From Candidatus Omnitrophota bacterium (GTDB lineage: Bacteria; Omnitrophota; Omnitrophia; Omnitrophales; Aquincolibacteriaceae): a stretch of 6,437 bases of DNA. The stretch lies in the NCBI GenBank assembly GCA_023246995.1, contig JAHFHI010000033.1, positions 1-6,437 of the forward strand, written 5' to 3'. Shown piece by piece: positions 1 through 6,437 of this stretch. A model generated the notes under the pieces. That model was not told where the DNA came from. It searched no databases and saw nothing but the letters and a program-made list of their open reading frames with translations. The position numbers were made by a program, and so were the translations under genes. Each line of letters begins with the position of its first letter. Position 1 is the stretch's first letter.

Positions 1-26
1 CAGTGAACTTTATTTTGAGTTTGCCA

Positions 27-56
27 CTTTTCCCCTTCTCCCCCGCAGGGGAAAAG
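27..56. repeat. Inverted repeat downstream of the octaheme cytochrome gene
   Basis: CTTTTCCCC (27-35) and GGGGAAAAG (48-56) form a perfect 9-bp inverted repeat with a 12-nt loop, about 130 nt after the octaheme stop codon. Neither strand has a T tract after it, so it is not a standard intrinsic terminator; it could stabilise a 3' end. The rest of bases 1-185 shows no gene or RNA I can support. Confidence 0.45.
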
Positions 57-185
57 GGAAATTGGCCGGACTCGAAACCTTAAGTCGCGTTCTAAAAAAT
101 TCCATCTCTCAAAAACGGCGAAATTCAGGAACATAAAACCCGCGAAAAAGCACTTCCCCCCGGAACCTATAAGTCTTCGAGGCTA

Positions 186-1829
186 TCAGGTTTTTCCGCT
201 TTGACCGTAACGCAGCTCCATCTGCTTGCGGATCAGTTCGGTCTGGTCCTCGGCCCCGAGCTTAAACCAGCTGTGCTCCGGCCGGGCGAGTATCTCGTCG
301 ATCACTTTGGCGGCAAGGTTCCCCTGCTCGGGCTTGCCTGATTCGCCGGCATGCTTGGCGATTTCATAGGCCTGCGGGATGAAGTGCATATAAAACCGGT
401 CGGCCACTTCAAACATCCCATGCCAGTGCGTGTAATCCGGCGCCATCATGGAAGCGCCATGCCTGGCCCGGCGGCCTTCATGATGCCAGAGGAAATACCA
501 GGTCCACTCGATTTCCTCATCAAACTGGGTCTTGGTCAGAAGCCCGTTATCAAGAAGCGTTTTCATGATGATCTGCCCGGGCTTGGCGAATTTTTCATTA
601 AAAAGCACCACCAGATCATCGTATTGTTTATAAAACGCGTTGACATAATCCGGGGTATGGCAGTGGCTGCAAACTTCCTTCATGCGGCCGCGCTTGGCTT
701 CCCCGCTGTCGGCGACAAGCGCCGCGCGCTTGGCCGGATCGGCTTCGGTCACGATATTGTGGTCCTTATCCGTGTCCATCCAAAGGCTGACCGGCGGCCG
801 GTTGGTCCAGGATATGCGCTCCCCGGGGTCATGGGTAATTCTGCCGCCGTTTCTTAAATTACCCGACATATGGCAGGTCGCGCAGGTCGGCGCGTGCGAA
901 TAATCTTTCCCCAGCACCCAGGAATCGGCGTTTAAATTCATATGCGCCTGAAGATCCCTGAAAGCGATCCCGTGCTTGGACTCTTCATAAACTTCCTTTT
1001 GAGGATGATCCGGGCCCAGATGGCATTTGCCGCAGCTTTCCGGCTGGCGGGCACGCCGGGGAGAAAAATCATGGCGCGAATGACAGGCCGAGCAGGACCC
1101 GAGTGACCCGTCAAGATTGATGCGTCCGATCCCGGTATTCGGCCATGTGGCGGGATGAAGAAACGGTTTTCCATTTTCATTCTTTTTAATCTTTTGAACC
1201 GCTTCCTGATTCGTAGGCTTGCCTTCCGCGTCCGGCTTGAGATCATCGACCGTAATGACCCCGCCGTCGGTGGACTCAAGCCCGACTTTGCTGCCGTGGC
1301 ATTGTTTGCAGCCCGAGGACACGCTTGCCATGCCGTTTACGATATCCACGTTTTTCCCGGGTGTCGGGGAATGCGGGTTAAAAGGTTCACGGGCTCCTTC
1401 GATGGTCTCGGCCAAAAAATTATCCAAGGAGGCCAGAATGTTTCCGGCCTTGGCATGATGACTGCTCTCAAATTCTCGGTCCACTTGCGTGTGACAGCGC
1501 GCGCAGTCCATAGGGGTCACGACCGTAGCAATGGTCGCCCCGTAATGGTTGAATGCGTCCGCATCGCCCGCCTTCGCCTCATGGCACTCAAAGCAGGCAA
1601 CTCCTTTACGGGCATGCGTGCTCCCGAGCCAGTGGTCCACAATGCCCGGGGTCTGCTGTTTGTGGCATTCCACGCAGGCCTTGGAGCTCTCCGCCACCGC
1701 GATATGCGGCTTGGCGGTCCCGGTTTCCTCCTGCCTGCGCAGGACCTCCCGCCACTGGACAAAAATCAACGACCCCAAAAACAAAAAACCCAGGCACCCG
1801 ATGATGAACTGCTTTGTCTTTAATGTCAT
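186..1829 (-). CDS. Membrane-anchored octaheme cytochrome c, hydroxylamine oxidoreductase (HAO) family
   Basis: Seen: 547 residues with eight CxxCH heme motifs starting at C52, C79, C109, C174, C246, C266, C316 and C387. One hydrophobic segment (about residues 8-25) has no clear cleavage site and probably anchors the protein, leaving the heme domain outside the membrane. HAO-family landmarks are present: the WPNTGIGRINLDGSLGS stretch before heme 5, CHSRHDFS, GPDHPQ (272-277, whose Asp-His pair matches the distal active-site residues of HAO), SKHG (285-288), HDPGERISW (333-341) and MAPDYTHWHG (462-471). Known: the family interconverts hydroxylamine, NO, nitrite or ammonia at one five-coordinate heme. 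Oxidative members have a tyrosine crosslinked to that heme and reductive members lack it. Y466 is a candidate, but I cannot confirm the alignment. The ATG has a GAGGA ribosome site 5 nt upstream (1835-1839). It is the last gene of the Rieske/cytochrome b operon, 57 nt after cytochrome b. Inferred: it accepts electrons from that complex. Family is certain; substrate and direction are not. Confidence 0.93.
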   Translation of the reverse strand: MTLKTKQFIIGCLGFLFLGSLIFVQWREVLRRQEETGTAKPHIAVAESSKACVECHKQQTPGIVDHWLGSTHARKGVACFECHEAKAGDADAFNHYGATIATVVTPMDCARCHTQVDREFESSHHAKAGNILASLDNFLAETIEGAREPFNPHSPTPGKNVDIVNGMASVSSGCKQCHGSKVGLESTDGGVITVDDLKPDAEGKPTNQEAVQKIKKNENGKPFLHPATWPNTGIGRINLDGSLGSCSACHSRHDFSPRRARQPESCGKCHLGPDHPQKEVYEESKHGIAFRDLQAHMNLNADSWVLGKDYSHAPTCATCHMSGNLRNGGRITHDPGERISWTNRPPVSLWMDTDKDHNIVTEADPAKRAALVADSGEAKRGRMKEVCSHCHTPDYVNAFYKQYDDLVVLFNEKFAKPGQIIMKTLLDNGLLTKTQFDEEIEWTWYFLWHHEGRRARHGASMMAPDYTHWHGMFEVADRFYMHFIPQAYEIAKHAGESGKPEQGNLAAKVIDEILARPEHSWFKLGAEDQTELIRKQMELRYGQSGKT

Positions 1830-1886
1830 AATAATCCTCGCTTAACCGGTCTTAAAAAACAGCCTGTGAAAAAATCCAAAAAAACT

Positions 1887-2942
1887 CTAATGCGCCACCA
1901 CGGCTTCCCAAACGGTCAGCCCGGTCATGAGAAAAACACCCAAAATCCCGATCCAGACGCTGATTTCCGGGATCCGGGTCTTACGCCGGAGCCAATCATC
2001 GATAAAGGGCCATGCGAACATGGTGAAAACGATAAACCCGGTGCTTAAGATCGCCGCGGTCCTGGAAAAAAGTTTGAGCCACCGGAACATCACGTAAAAA
2101 AACCATTCGGGCTTGATCACTTCGGGAGTGACAAGGGGATCGGCCTTGGGCCCCATCTCCACCGGAAGGATCGTTGCCAGCGCGCTTAAAATAATCATCA
2201 GCACAAGGCCGAGGGCGAGCTCGGTCATCAAGTGATCCGGAAAAAAATTAAAATGTTCCGGGCCTTTTGGGGGTTCATCTTCGAATTTAAGCTCACTCAC
2301 GCCCTGCACCCGGATAATCGCGATATGCACGGCCACAAGCAGCACCAGGATCACGGGCAAAACCGCCGCGTGAAGCACAAAAAACCGGGGAAGCGTATGT
2401 TCGTTATAAGTGTCTCCGGCCAGCATGATTTTTTTTAGGAAAACACCGATCACCGGGACGCTTTCGGAAATATTCGCGCCGACCGTGGCCCCCCAGAAAC
2501 TCAACTGCTCGTAGACAAGGCTGTAGCCCGTAAACCCGGTCAGCAGGGTCGCGATCAAAAGGCACATCCCGACCATCCAGTTGATTTCGCGCGGCTTGCG
2601 GTAGGCCCCGGTAAAATAAACGCGCATCTGATGCAAAATAACGGCCGCGATCATGAGCGTGGCCGCCCACTTGTGAATGCCGCGCACGTACCAGCCGAAA
2701 GTAAGTTCCTCGGTGATGTAGCGCACGGATTCATAAGCGGTTTCGGGCGCGGGCTGGTAATACATGGCGAGCATGATGCCGGTCGCGATTTGAACCAGAA
2801 AAAGATAAGCCGGGGTTCCGCCAAGGCAGAACCACCAGCGCTTCATGTGATTGGGCACCGGTTCGTTGGTAAGCTCCCGAAGCTGCTCGCCTGAAACCGG
2901 AAGGCGCTCCTGAACCCAGGCTTTCAAAGAAAAAAAGGGCAT
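1887..2942 (-). CDS. Cytochrome b of a Rieske/cytochrome b complex (fused b6 plus subunit IV type)
   Basis: Membrane quinol-oxidising subunit with two b hemes. Seen: 351 residues and about seven hydrophobic helices, four in a b6-like half (about 42-62, 90-110, 122-142, 188-210) and three in a subunit IV-like half (about 237-260, 296-314, 327-348). Heme ligands appear as H90/H104 (13 residues between) and H191/H206 (14 between). The 13/14 pattern is that of cytochrome b6; bc1-type proteins have 13 in both. C39 lies in an FCLGG motif, matching the b6f cysteine that binds the extra high-spin heme (cn or ci). The Qo motif is PEWF (278-281), so the usual PEWY tyrosine is phenylalanine. The ATG lies 3 nt after the Rieske stop, and a run of G at the end of the Rieske gene can act as ribosome site. 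No cytochrome f or c1 gene is nearby; the next gene is the octaheme protein. Family assignment is secure. A menaquinone partner is inferred only. Confidence 0.95.
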   Translation of the reverse strand: MPFFSLKAWVQERLPVSGEQLRELTNEPVPNHMKRWWFCLGGTPAYLFLVQIATGIMLAMYYQPAPETAYESVRYITEELTFGWYVRGIHKWAATLMIAAVILHQMRVYFTGAYRKPREINWMVGMCLLIATLLTGFTGYSLVYEQLSFWGATVGANISESVPVIGVFLKKIMLAGDTYNEHTLPRFFVLHAAVLPVILVLLVAVHIAIIRVQGVSELKFEDEPPKGPEHFNFFPDHLMTELALGLVLMIILSALATILPVEMGPKADPLVTPEVIKPEWFFYVMFRWLKLFSRTAAILSTGFIVFTMFAWPFIDDWLRRKTRIPEISVWIGILGVFLMTGLTVWEAVVAH

Positions 2943-2945
2943 GGC

Positions 2946-3534
2946 TTAACGCCCCCCCTGCAGGAAACGGCCGCTTTTGATTCCGGCATAAGGCATTTCC
3001 GGAGGCGCGAGGCTCCGGCCCTGGTTATCAAGCCTTTCAAGAGGCGCTTCGATGAAGAGCACGCCGCCCTCAATCTTGAGCGGATAAGCCGACAGGCTTT
3101 GCCCGGCTTCGGCGGGTGGGCCGGCAATGGCTTTGCCTTCCGGGTTAAACGCGCCGTTGTGGCATGGGCAGAAAAAACGGCTGTGGCTTGCCTCCCAATG
3201 CACCTGACAGCCCAGATGCGGGCAAGTGCTTGAAAGCGCGATAAAGTCCGAGGCCGTGCCGGAAGAGCCCCGTCTTGCCACGGCGATTTTTTTCGCCGCT
3301 CGGAGCCACATACGAAAGAGACTCTCCTTCTTTCATCCGGGAAAGATCGGCAAGAAAAAGCCACTCTTTTTTTGAGGGTCTGGAAGGATATAAAAACCGG
3401 GCCAGAAAGGACGCGAAGGTCCCATAGCTTGAAAAAAGGCCCAGGGCCATAAAAATCCCCGCGAACTTTTTAAAAAAAGAACGCCGTTCCGGATGGCTCG
3501 GCGATGTTCCGGGCAGATGAGAATGTGCGCTCAA
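2946..3534 (-). pseudogene. Rieske iron-sulfur protein, reading frame interrupted by a +1 frameshift
   Basis: Carries the [2Fe-2S] cluster that takes electrons from quinol at cytochrome b. Seen in two frames. The N-terminal piece (open from 3534 to 3145) has a twin-arginine signal, ERRSFFKK (16-23), and a hydrophobic anchor (about 24-48). The C-terminal piece (open from 3311 to 2946) has both cluster-binding boxes, CPHLGC and CPCHNG. Homology leaves the first frame at about SGEK and resumes at IAVARRG in the second. The join falls in a run of seven A on the coding strand (3287-3293); six A would restore one 195-residue protein, a normal Rieske length, with ligands C104, H106, C122 and H125. 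The start is TTG at 3534, overlapping the regulator stop, with GGGAG 9 nt upstream. Both halves look well conserved, so the break is recent, an artefact, or bypassed by slippage. If it is real and not bypassed, the complex lacks its Rieske subunit. Family certain; functional state unknown. Confidence 0.9.
3287..3293 (-). other. Frameshift site in the Rieske gene (seven-A run)
   Basis: The coding strand reads GGC GAA AAA AAT CGC. Dropping one A gives GGC GAA AAA ATC GCC, which joins SGEK to IAVARRG in the frame holding the cluster-binding boxes. No other homopolymer lies at the point where the two frames must meet. Other seven-base runs in the same gene (3367-3373 and around 3472-3478) are in frame. 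Confidence 0.8.
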
Positions 3535-4001
3535 TGGTCAATTCTCCCGCGTTTCTTTTTGGGATGCGCCGATAATGTTTCAAATCCCCGGAGTCCCAAA
3601 GTCTTAAGATCCGAGAGCGTCTTGCGGCCTAGTTCCTTGAGATAACGATGCTTCACTTTCTTCCACACATGATGAAGGGGGCATGGCTTTTGCGCTCCGC
3701 ACTCGGCAAAACCCATGACACAGCGTTCAAAACTATCCGTTCCGTCGACCGCCGTGACGATTTCGAGAATCGAAATGCTTCCGGCCGGACGGGCAAAACT
3801 GTAACCGCCGCTTCGGCCGCGCATAGGCTTCAGGATGCCTTTCAGGGCAAGACTGCGAAGGCCCTTGCGCGCGTAAGGTTCAGGAACCCTCACGCGGCGG
3901 CAGACCTCGGCGGCCTGAAACCCCTGCTCATTTCCCCTGCGCAGGGCTCCGGCAAGCACCCGGATCGCATACTCGCATTTTTTAGAATAAAGAAGAAACA
4001 T
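3531..4001 (-). CDS. Rrf2-family transcriptional regulator with probable Fe-S cluster (IscR/NsrR-like)
   Basis: DNA-binding regulator. Seen: 156 residues; the N-terminus YSKKCEYAIRVL is typical of Rrf2 proteins; a winged helix-turn-helix lies at about 28-72 with the wing RGRSGGYSFARP (61-72). The cluster region has C94, C101 and C107 (spacing X6, X5) and H110, three residues after the last cysteine, as for the IscR ligand histidine. Further cysteines are C9 and C34. The tail is basic (PKKKRGR, 148-154). Known: NsrR uses a similar Cys triad to sense NO, and IscR to sense Fe-S status; both use X4-X5 or X5-X5 spacing. It is first in the operon and overlaps the Rieske start by 4 nt, so it probably controls its own operon. 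An NO or nitrogen-oxide signal would suit the HAO-like gene but is inferred. The ATG fits the family N-terminus although no Shine-Dalgarno sequence is visible. Confidence 0.92.
   Translation of the reverse strand: MFLLYSKKCEYAIRVLAGALRRGNEQGFQAAEVCRRVRVPEPYARKGLRSLALKGILKPMRGRSGGYSFARPAGSISILEIVTAVDGTDSFERCVMGFAECGAQKPCPLHHVWKKVKHRYLKELGRKTLSDLKTLGLRGFETLSAHPKKKRGRIDH
3544..3548 (-). promoter_or_regulatory. Ribosome binding site supporting the TTG start of the Rieske gene
   Basis: GGGAG on the minus strand lies 9 nt before TTG at 3534-3532. There is no ATG in frame before the twin-arginine signal, so this site decides the start. The TTG overlaps the TGA of the upstream regulator, which suggests translational coupling. 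Confidence 0.6.
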
Positions 4002-4029
4002 TAAATTCAGACAGCATTATCCAAATTTA
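4002..4029. promoter_or_regulatory. Inverted repeat over the -10 region, possible Rrf2 operator
   Basis: TAAATT (4002-4007) and AATTTA (4024-4029) form a perfect 6-bp inverted repeat with a 16-nt spacer. Three more spacer positions are also symmetric. The 28-bp span, centred near 4015.5, covers the candidate -10 and start site, where an autoregulating Rrf2 protein could bind. AT-rich repeats of this size can occur by chance. Confidence 0.3.
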
Positions 4030-4043
4030 GAAAAAAAATGCAA
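4016..4043 (-). promoter_or_regulatory. Candidate sigma-70 promoter of the regulator/Rieske/cytochrome b/octaheme operon
   Basis: On the minus strand TTGCAT (4043-4038) is separated by 16 nt from GATAAT (4021-4016), which matches the -10 consensus at 5 of 6 positions; the -35 matches at only 3 of 6. Transcription would begin near 4009, leaving a leader of roughly 8 nt before the ATG at 4001. This fits the absence of a Shine-Dalgarno sequence there. Judged by eye only. Confidence 0.45.
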
Positions 4044-4072
4044 CCCGGAATTTCTTAAGAAGATGCGGATTA
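4031..4072 (-). terminator. Possible intrinsic terminator after isocitrate lyase
   Basis: Minus-strand RNA directly after the isocitrate lyase stop can pair AAUCCG (4071-4066) with CGGGUU (4047-4042), including one G-U pair. The 18-nt loop contains a short inner palindrome. Three bases then lead into eight U (4038-4031). The stem is short and the loop large, so termination may be partial. The tract overlaps the candidate -35 of the next operon. Confidence 0.4.
4052..4061. repeat. Ten-base perfect palindrome TTCTTAAGAA
   Basis: Perfect palindrome lying 8 bp upstream of the candidate -35 element and inside the loop of the possible isocitrate lyase terminator. It could be an operator half of the regulator, or part of the terminator fold. 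No function can be assigned from sequence. Confidence 0.35.
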
Positions 4073-5422
4073 TCAACTCTTGGATTTTCGGCGCGACCGG
4101 GCCCGCGCTTTAGGGGGCGGCCCGTGGTGAAATTGTTCCTGCTCGGTCGAGGCTTTCATTCCGAGCGTCGAGCTAAGGCCGTCGGTGGAGATCTCGGCGA
4201 CACGGTCGAAGTAACCGGTGCCGACAAACTCCTGATGCCGGACGGCTTCGTAACCGTCCTTTTGCGCGGCAAACTCTTCTTCCTGAAGCTCGGCGTAAGC
4301 GGCCATGCCGCGCTTCACATAACCCTTGGCGAGCTTGAACATGCTGTGATTGAGCGCGTGGAATCCCGAAAGCGTCACAAACTGAAACTTGAAACCCATG
4401 ACCCCCAGCTTTTCCTGAAACTTTCCGATAGTTCTCCAGTCAAGATGGGCCTTCCAGTTAAACGAGGGCGAGCAGTTATAAGCCAAAAGCTTGCCCGGAA
4501 ACTTACGGTGGATTTCACTGGAAAACTCCCGGGCCTGGCCGAGATCCGGCTTTGAGGTTTCAAACCAGAGAAGGTCCGCGTAAGGCGCGTAAGCCAGGGC
4601 GCGGCTGATCGCCTGCCCTAGCCCGGCCTGGACCTCATAAAAGCCCTCATGCGTGCGCCCGCCCCGCATAAAAGGCCGGTCGTAAGGGTCCACGTCGCTT
4701 GTCAGAAGCGAGGCGCTAAGCGCGTCGGTTCTTGCGATCAAAATCGTATCCACATGGCAGACATCCGCGGCAAGGCGTGCGGCCACAAGCTTAGTGATAA
4801 ATTCCTGGGTCGGAATCAGGACCTTGCCACCCAAGTGCCCGCATTTTTTCACCGAGGCGAGCTGGTCTTCGAAGTGCACTCCCGCCGCCCCTTCTTCGAC
4901 CATCATTTTCATGATTTCAAAGGAGTGGAGCGCTCCGCCGAAGCCGGCCTCGGCATCGGCAATCAGGGGAACCATCCAGTCGATCGAATGGTCGTCTTTT
5001 AAGTGGTGAATCTGGTCGGCCCGGATCAGGGAGTTATTGATACGCTTGATCAGATAAGGAACGCTATCCGACGGATAAAGGCTCTGGTCCGGATACATGC
5101 GAAGCGAATTATTCATATCCGCGGCGACCTGCCAGCCGCTCACATAGATAGCCTTGAGTCCGGCCCGCACCTGCTGGATGGCCTGCGCGCCGGTGACGGC
5201 GCTTAAGACATGCACATACTTTTCATGATTCAAAAGCTTCCAGAGAAGCACTGCACCCCGGCGCGCGAGGGAATACTCCCGGTGCAGGGTGCCCCGCAGC
5301 GCATAGACATCCCCGGGGCCATAAGGCCTTTGGACTCCACGCCAGCGCGGGGAACGTTTCCACTCCCCGAGCAAATTTTTTTCATAGTTTTTTTTATCAA
5401 GCATCCGCTCGGGCTGTTTCAT
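4073..5422 (-). CDS. aceA: Isocitrate lyase
   Basis: Cytoplasmic glyoxylate-shunt enzyme that cleaves isocitrate to succinate and glyoxylate. Seen: 449 residues, close to the usual 430-450. Landmarks in order: SGWQVAAD (95-102), [12 protein letters not shown] (152-163, metal-binding region), the active-site signature [11 protein letters not shown] (192-202) with catalytic C194, ARTDA (230-234), NCSPSFNW (316-323), TLSGFH (350-355) and the family C-terminal region with STEQEQF (425-431). The active-site loop has Leu where E. coli has Met (KKCGHMGG). A basic tail ([12 protein letters not shown], 438-449) extends beyond the family core. The ATG is preceded by GAGG 7 nt upstream. It follows malate synthase by 27 nt and is clearly co-transcribed with it; together they bypass the decarboxylating steps of the TCA cycle during growth on acetate, fatty acids or similar substrates. 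No defect seen. Confidence 0.98.
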   Translation of the reverse strand: MKQPERMLDKKNYEKNLLGEWKRSPRWRGVQRPYGPGDVYALRGTLHREYSLARRGAVLLWKLLNHEKYVHVLSAVTGAQAIQQVRAGLKAIYVSGWQVAADMNNSLRMYPDQSLYPSDSVPYLIKRINNSLIRADQIHHLKDDHSIDWMVPLIADAEAGFGGALHSFEIMKMMVEEGAAGVHFEDQLASVKKCGHLGGKVLIPTQEFITKLVAARLAADVCHVDTILIARTDALSASLLTSDVDPYDRPFMRGGRTHEGFYEVQAGLGQAISRALAYAPYADLLWFETSKPDLGQAREFSSEIHRKFPGKLLAYNCSPSFNWKAHLDWRTIGKFQEKLGVMGFKFQFVTLSGFHALNHSMFKLAKGYVKRGMAAYAELQEEEFAAQKDGYEAVRHQEFVGTGYFDRVAEISTDGLSSTLGMKASTEQEQFHHGPPPKARARSRRKSKS

Positions 5423-5449
5423 GGCTGCACCTCTTTTATGGAAGCTGTT

Positions 5450-6437
5450 CTAATCCAAGTGATCATACGCGATCAAGGTTAAAAAGTCGGGCAAATCAGC
5501 GCGCAGGCTCATGTCTTCAAAAAGGGATGCGGCCAGCATGAATTTCCCCTTCTCAAAAACTTCAGGACCCGTCATTTGGCGAATTTTCTCAAGTTCCTGG
5601 TCGATCATTTCGCTTGCAAGCTCCGGGCTCACCAGCCGGCCGTCCGGAAGTTTGGCCTGATGCCGGATCCACTGCCAGACCTGGGTCCTTGAAATTTCGG
5701 CCGTGGCCGCATCTTCCATAAGATGATAAAGAGGCACGCATCCGATTCCCCGCAGCCAGGATTCAAGATAAAGAATGCCAACATTGATATTGAGCCGAAG
5801 CCCCTGCTCGCTCACCGCCCCTTCGGGCACGCATAAAAGATCCTGGGCGGAAACACGGACGTCTTCGCGTTTTTTATCAAGCTGGTTGGATCCCGACATG
5901 TTTTGCTGAAAAATATCAAGAGCGGTTGTGATAAGCCCGGGATGCGCCACCCAGGTGCCGTCATGCCCGGCACGGACTTCTCTTAACTTATCCTGGCGCA
6001 CTTTGTCAAAAGCCTTTTCATTGGCCCCGGAGTCGGATTTGATCGGGATCTGCGCGGCCATCCCGCCCATGGCATGGGCGCCGCGGCGGTGACAGGTTTG
6101 AATCAGTAAATCCACATAGGCCTTGAGAAACGCCTTATCCATGGTGACAAGCGCTCGGTCGGGAAGAAGGAATTCGGGCTTCTGCCGGAATTTTTTAATA
6201 AAACTGAAGATGTAATCCCATCGTCCGCAGTTAAGCCCCGCGGAATGCTCCCGCAGCTCATAAAGGATTTCGTCCATTTCAAAGGCCGCTAAAATAGTTT
6301 CGATCAGCACCGTAGCCCGGATCGTGCCCCGGGGAATGGCGAGCCTGTCCTGGGCTTCATTGAAAACGTCGCTCCAGAGCCGGGCTTCCAGATGGCTTTC
6401 GAGCTTGGGCAGGTAAAAATATGGGCCGCTCCCCTTC
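5450..6437 (-). CDS. aceB: Malate synthase A, N-terminus outside the window
   Basis: Second glyoxylate-shunt enzyme; condenses glyoxylate with acetyl-CoA to malate. Seen: 328 C-terminal residues open to the window edge. The GTG at 6310 is internal, because 42 further codons upstream continue the family sequence ([18 protein letters not shown], then [14 protein letters not shown]). The family signature [16 protein letters not shown] is at visible residues 62-77, and the [11 protein letters not shown] box with the catalytic-base aspartate is near visible residue 242. The C-terminus ([14 protein letters not shown]) is a normal family ending. Form A proteins are about 530 residues, so about 200 N-terminal residues are missing from view; the real start and promoter are not visible. 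It is first of the pair with isocitrate lyase, 27 nt apart. No internal break seen. Confidence 0.97.
   Translation of the reverse strand, partial: KGSGPYFYLPKLESHLEARLWSDVFNEAQDRLAIPRGTIRATVLIETILAAFEMDEILYELREHSAGLNCGRWDYIFSFIKKFRQKPEFLLPDRALVTMDKAFLKAYVDLLIQTCHRRGAHAMGGMAAQIPIKSDSGANEKAFDKVRQDKLREVRAGHDGTWVAHPGLITTALDIFQQNMSGSNQLDKKREDVRVSAQDLLCVPEGAVSEQGLRLNINVGILYLESWLRGIGCVPLYHLMEDAATAEISRTQVWQWIRHQAKLPDGRLVSPELASEMIDQELEKIRQMTGPEVFEKGKFMLAASLFEDMSLRADLPDFLTLIAYDHLD

Noticed and set aside
62..92. tRNA-like string (ACTCGAAACC and GGTTTCGAGTCC on the other strand)
   Set aside because: It resembles an anticodon or T-loop piece, but stems do not pair and no acceptor, D-arm or CCA end can be built around it.
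1155..1823. Long plus-strand open frame of 222 codons opposite the octaheme gene
   Set aside because: It is antisense to a protein with eight heme motifs and clear family conservation; its composition is that of a shadow frame.
1842..1874. Small palindromes in the same gap (ACCGGT; ACAGGCTGT followed by T6)
   Set aside because: Stems of three base pairs or a six-base palindrome are expected by chance and too short for a terminator or attenuator.
1830..1886. Separate promoter for the octaheme gene in the 57-nt gap (TTGGAT, 17 nt, TTTAAG on the minus strand)
   Set aside because: Only 3 of 6 and 4 of 6 consensus matches in an AT-rich stretch with T runs; co-transcription with cytochrome b is simpler.
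3648..4004. Plus-strand open frame of 118 codons opposite the regulator
   Set aside because: It lies entirely over the well-supported Rrf2 gene and has no recognisable domain.
4073..4110. Basic C-terminal tail of isocitrate lyase as a targeting or nucleic acid-binding domain
   Set aside because: A short Arg/Lys/Ser tail after a complete enzyme core gives no support for a specific function.
5450..6310. Malate synthase read as a 286-residue protein starting at GTG 6310
   Set aside because: Family sequence continues without a stop for 42 codons to the window edge, so this GTG is internal.

Overview
The window holds two adjacent gene blocks, all read on the minus strand, from an uncultured-looking respiratory bacterium. 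The Rieske protein has a twin-arginine signal, the cytochromes are c-type with exported heme sites, and a glyoxylate shunt is present. This fits a Gram-negative-type, quinone-respiring organism able to grow on acetate or C2 compounds. Operons joining an octaheme HAO-family protein to Rieske/cytochrome b are known from anammox planctomycetes, and I would expect them in other nitrogen-cycling or candidate phyla. The sequence alone does not settle the phylum.

Block 1, in transcription order from about 6437 down to 4073, is the glyoxylate shunt. Malate synthase A (its N-terminus lies beyond the window edge) is followed after 27 nt by a complete isocitrate lyase. A modest hairpin with a U8 tract after isocitrate lyase may end this transcript.

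Block 2, in transcription order from 4001 down to 186, is a compact respiratory operon: an Rrf2-family regulator with three clustered cysteines, a Rieske iron-sulfur protein, a fused cytochrome b6/subunit IV, and a membrane-anchored octaheme cytochrome c of the hydroxylamine oxidoreductase (HAO) family. The 71-nt gap between the blocks carries the possible terminator of block 1, a plausible sigma-70 promoter for block 2 and inverted repeats that could be operators.

Inferred working model: quinol is oxidised at the Rieske/cytochrome b module, and electrons pass directly to the octaheme protein, which takes the place of the missing cytochrome f or c1. The octaheme protein would act on a nitrogen oxide or hydroxylamine on the outer face of the membrane. 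The Fe-S regulator at the head of the operon fits control by NO or by Fe-S/redox status. The Rieske gene is split by a frameshift at a run of seven A. It is either an assembly error, a real lesion, or a site of slippage, and this is the main uncertainty about whether the system works as written.

Bases 1-185, downstream of the octaheme gene, contain no gene that I can support, only an inverted repeat.
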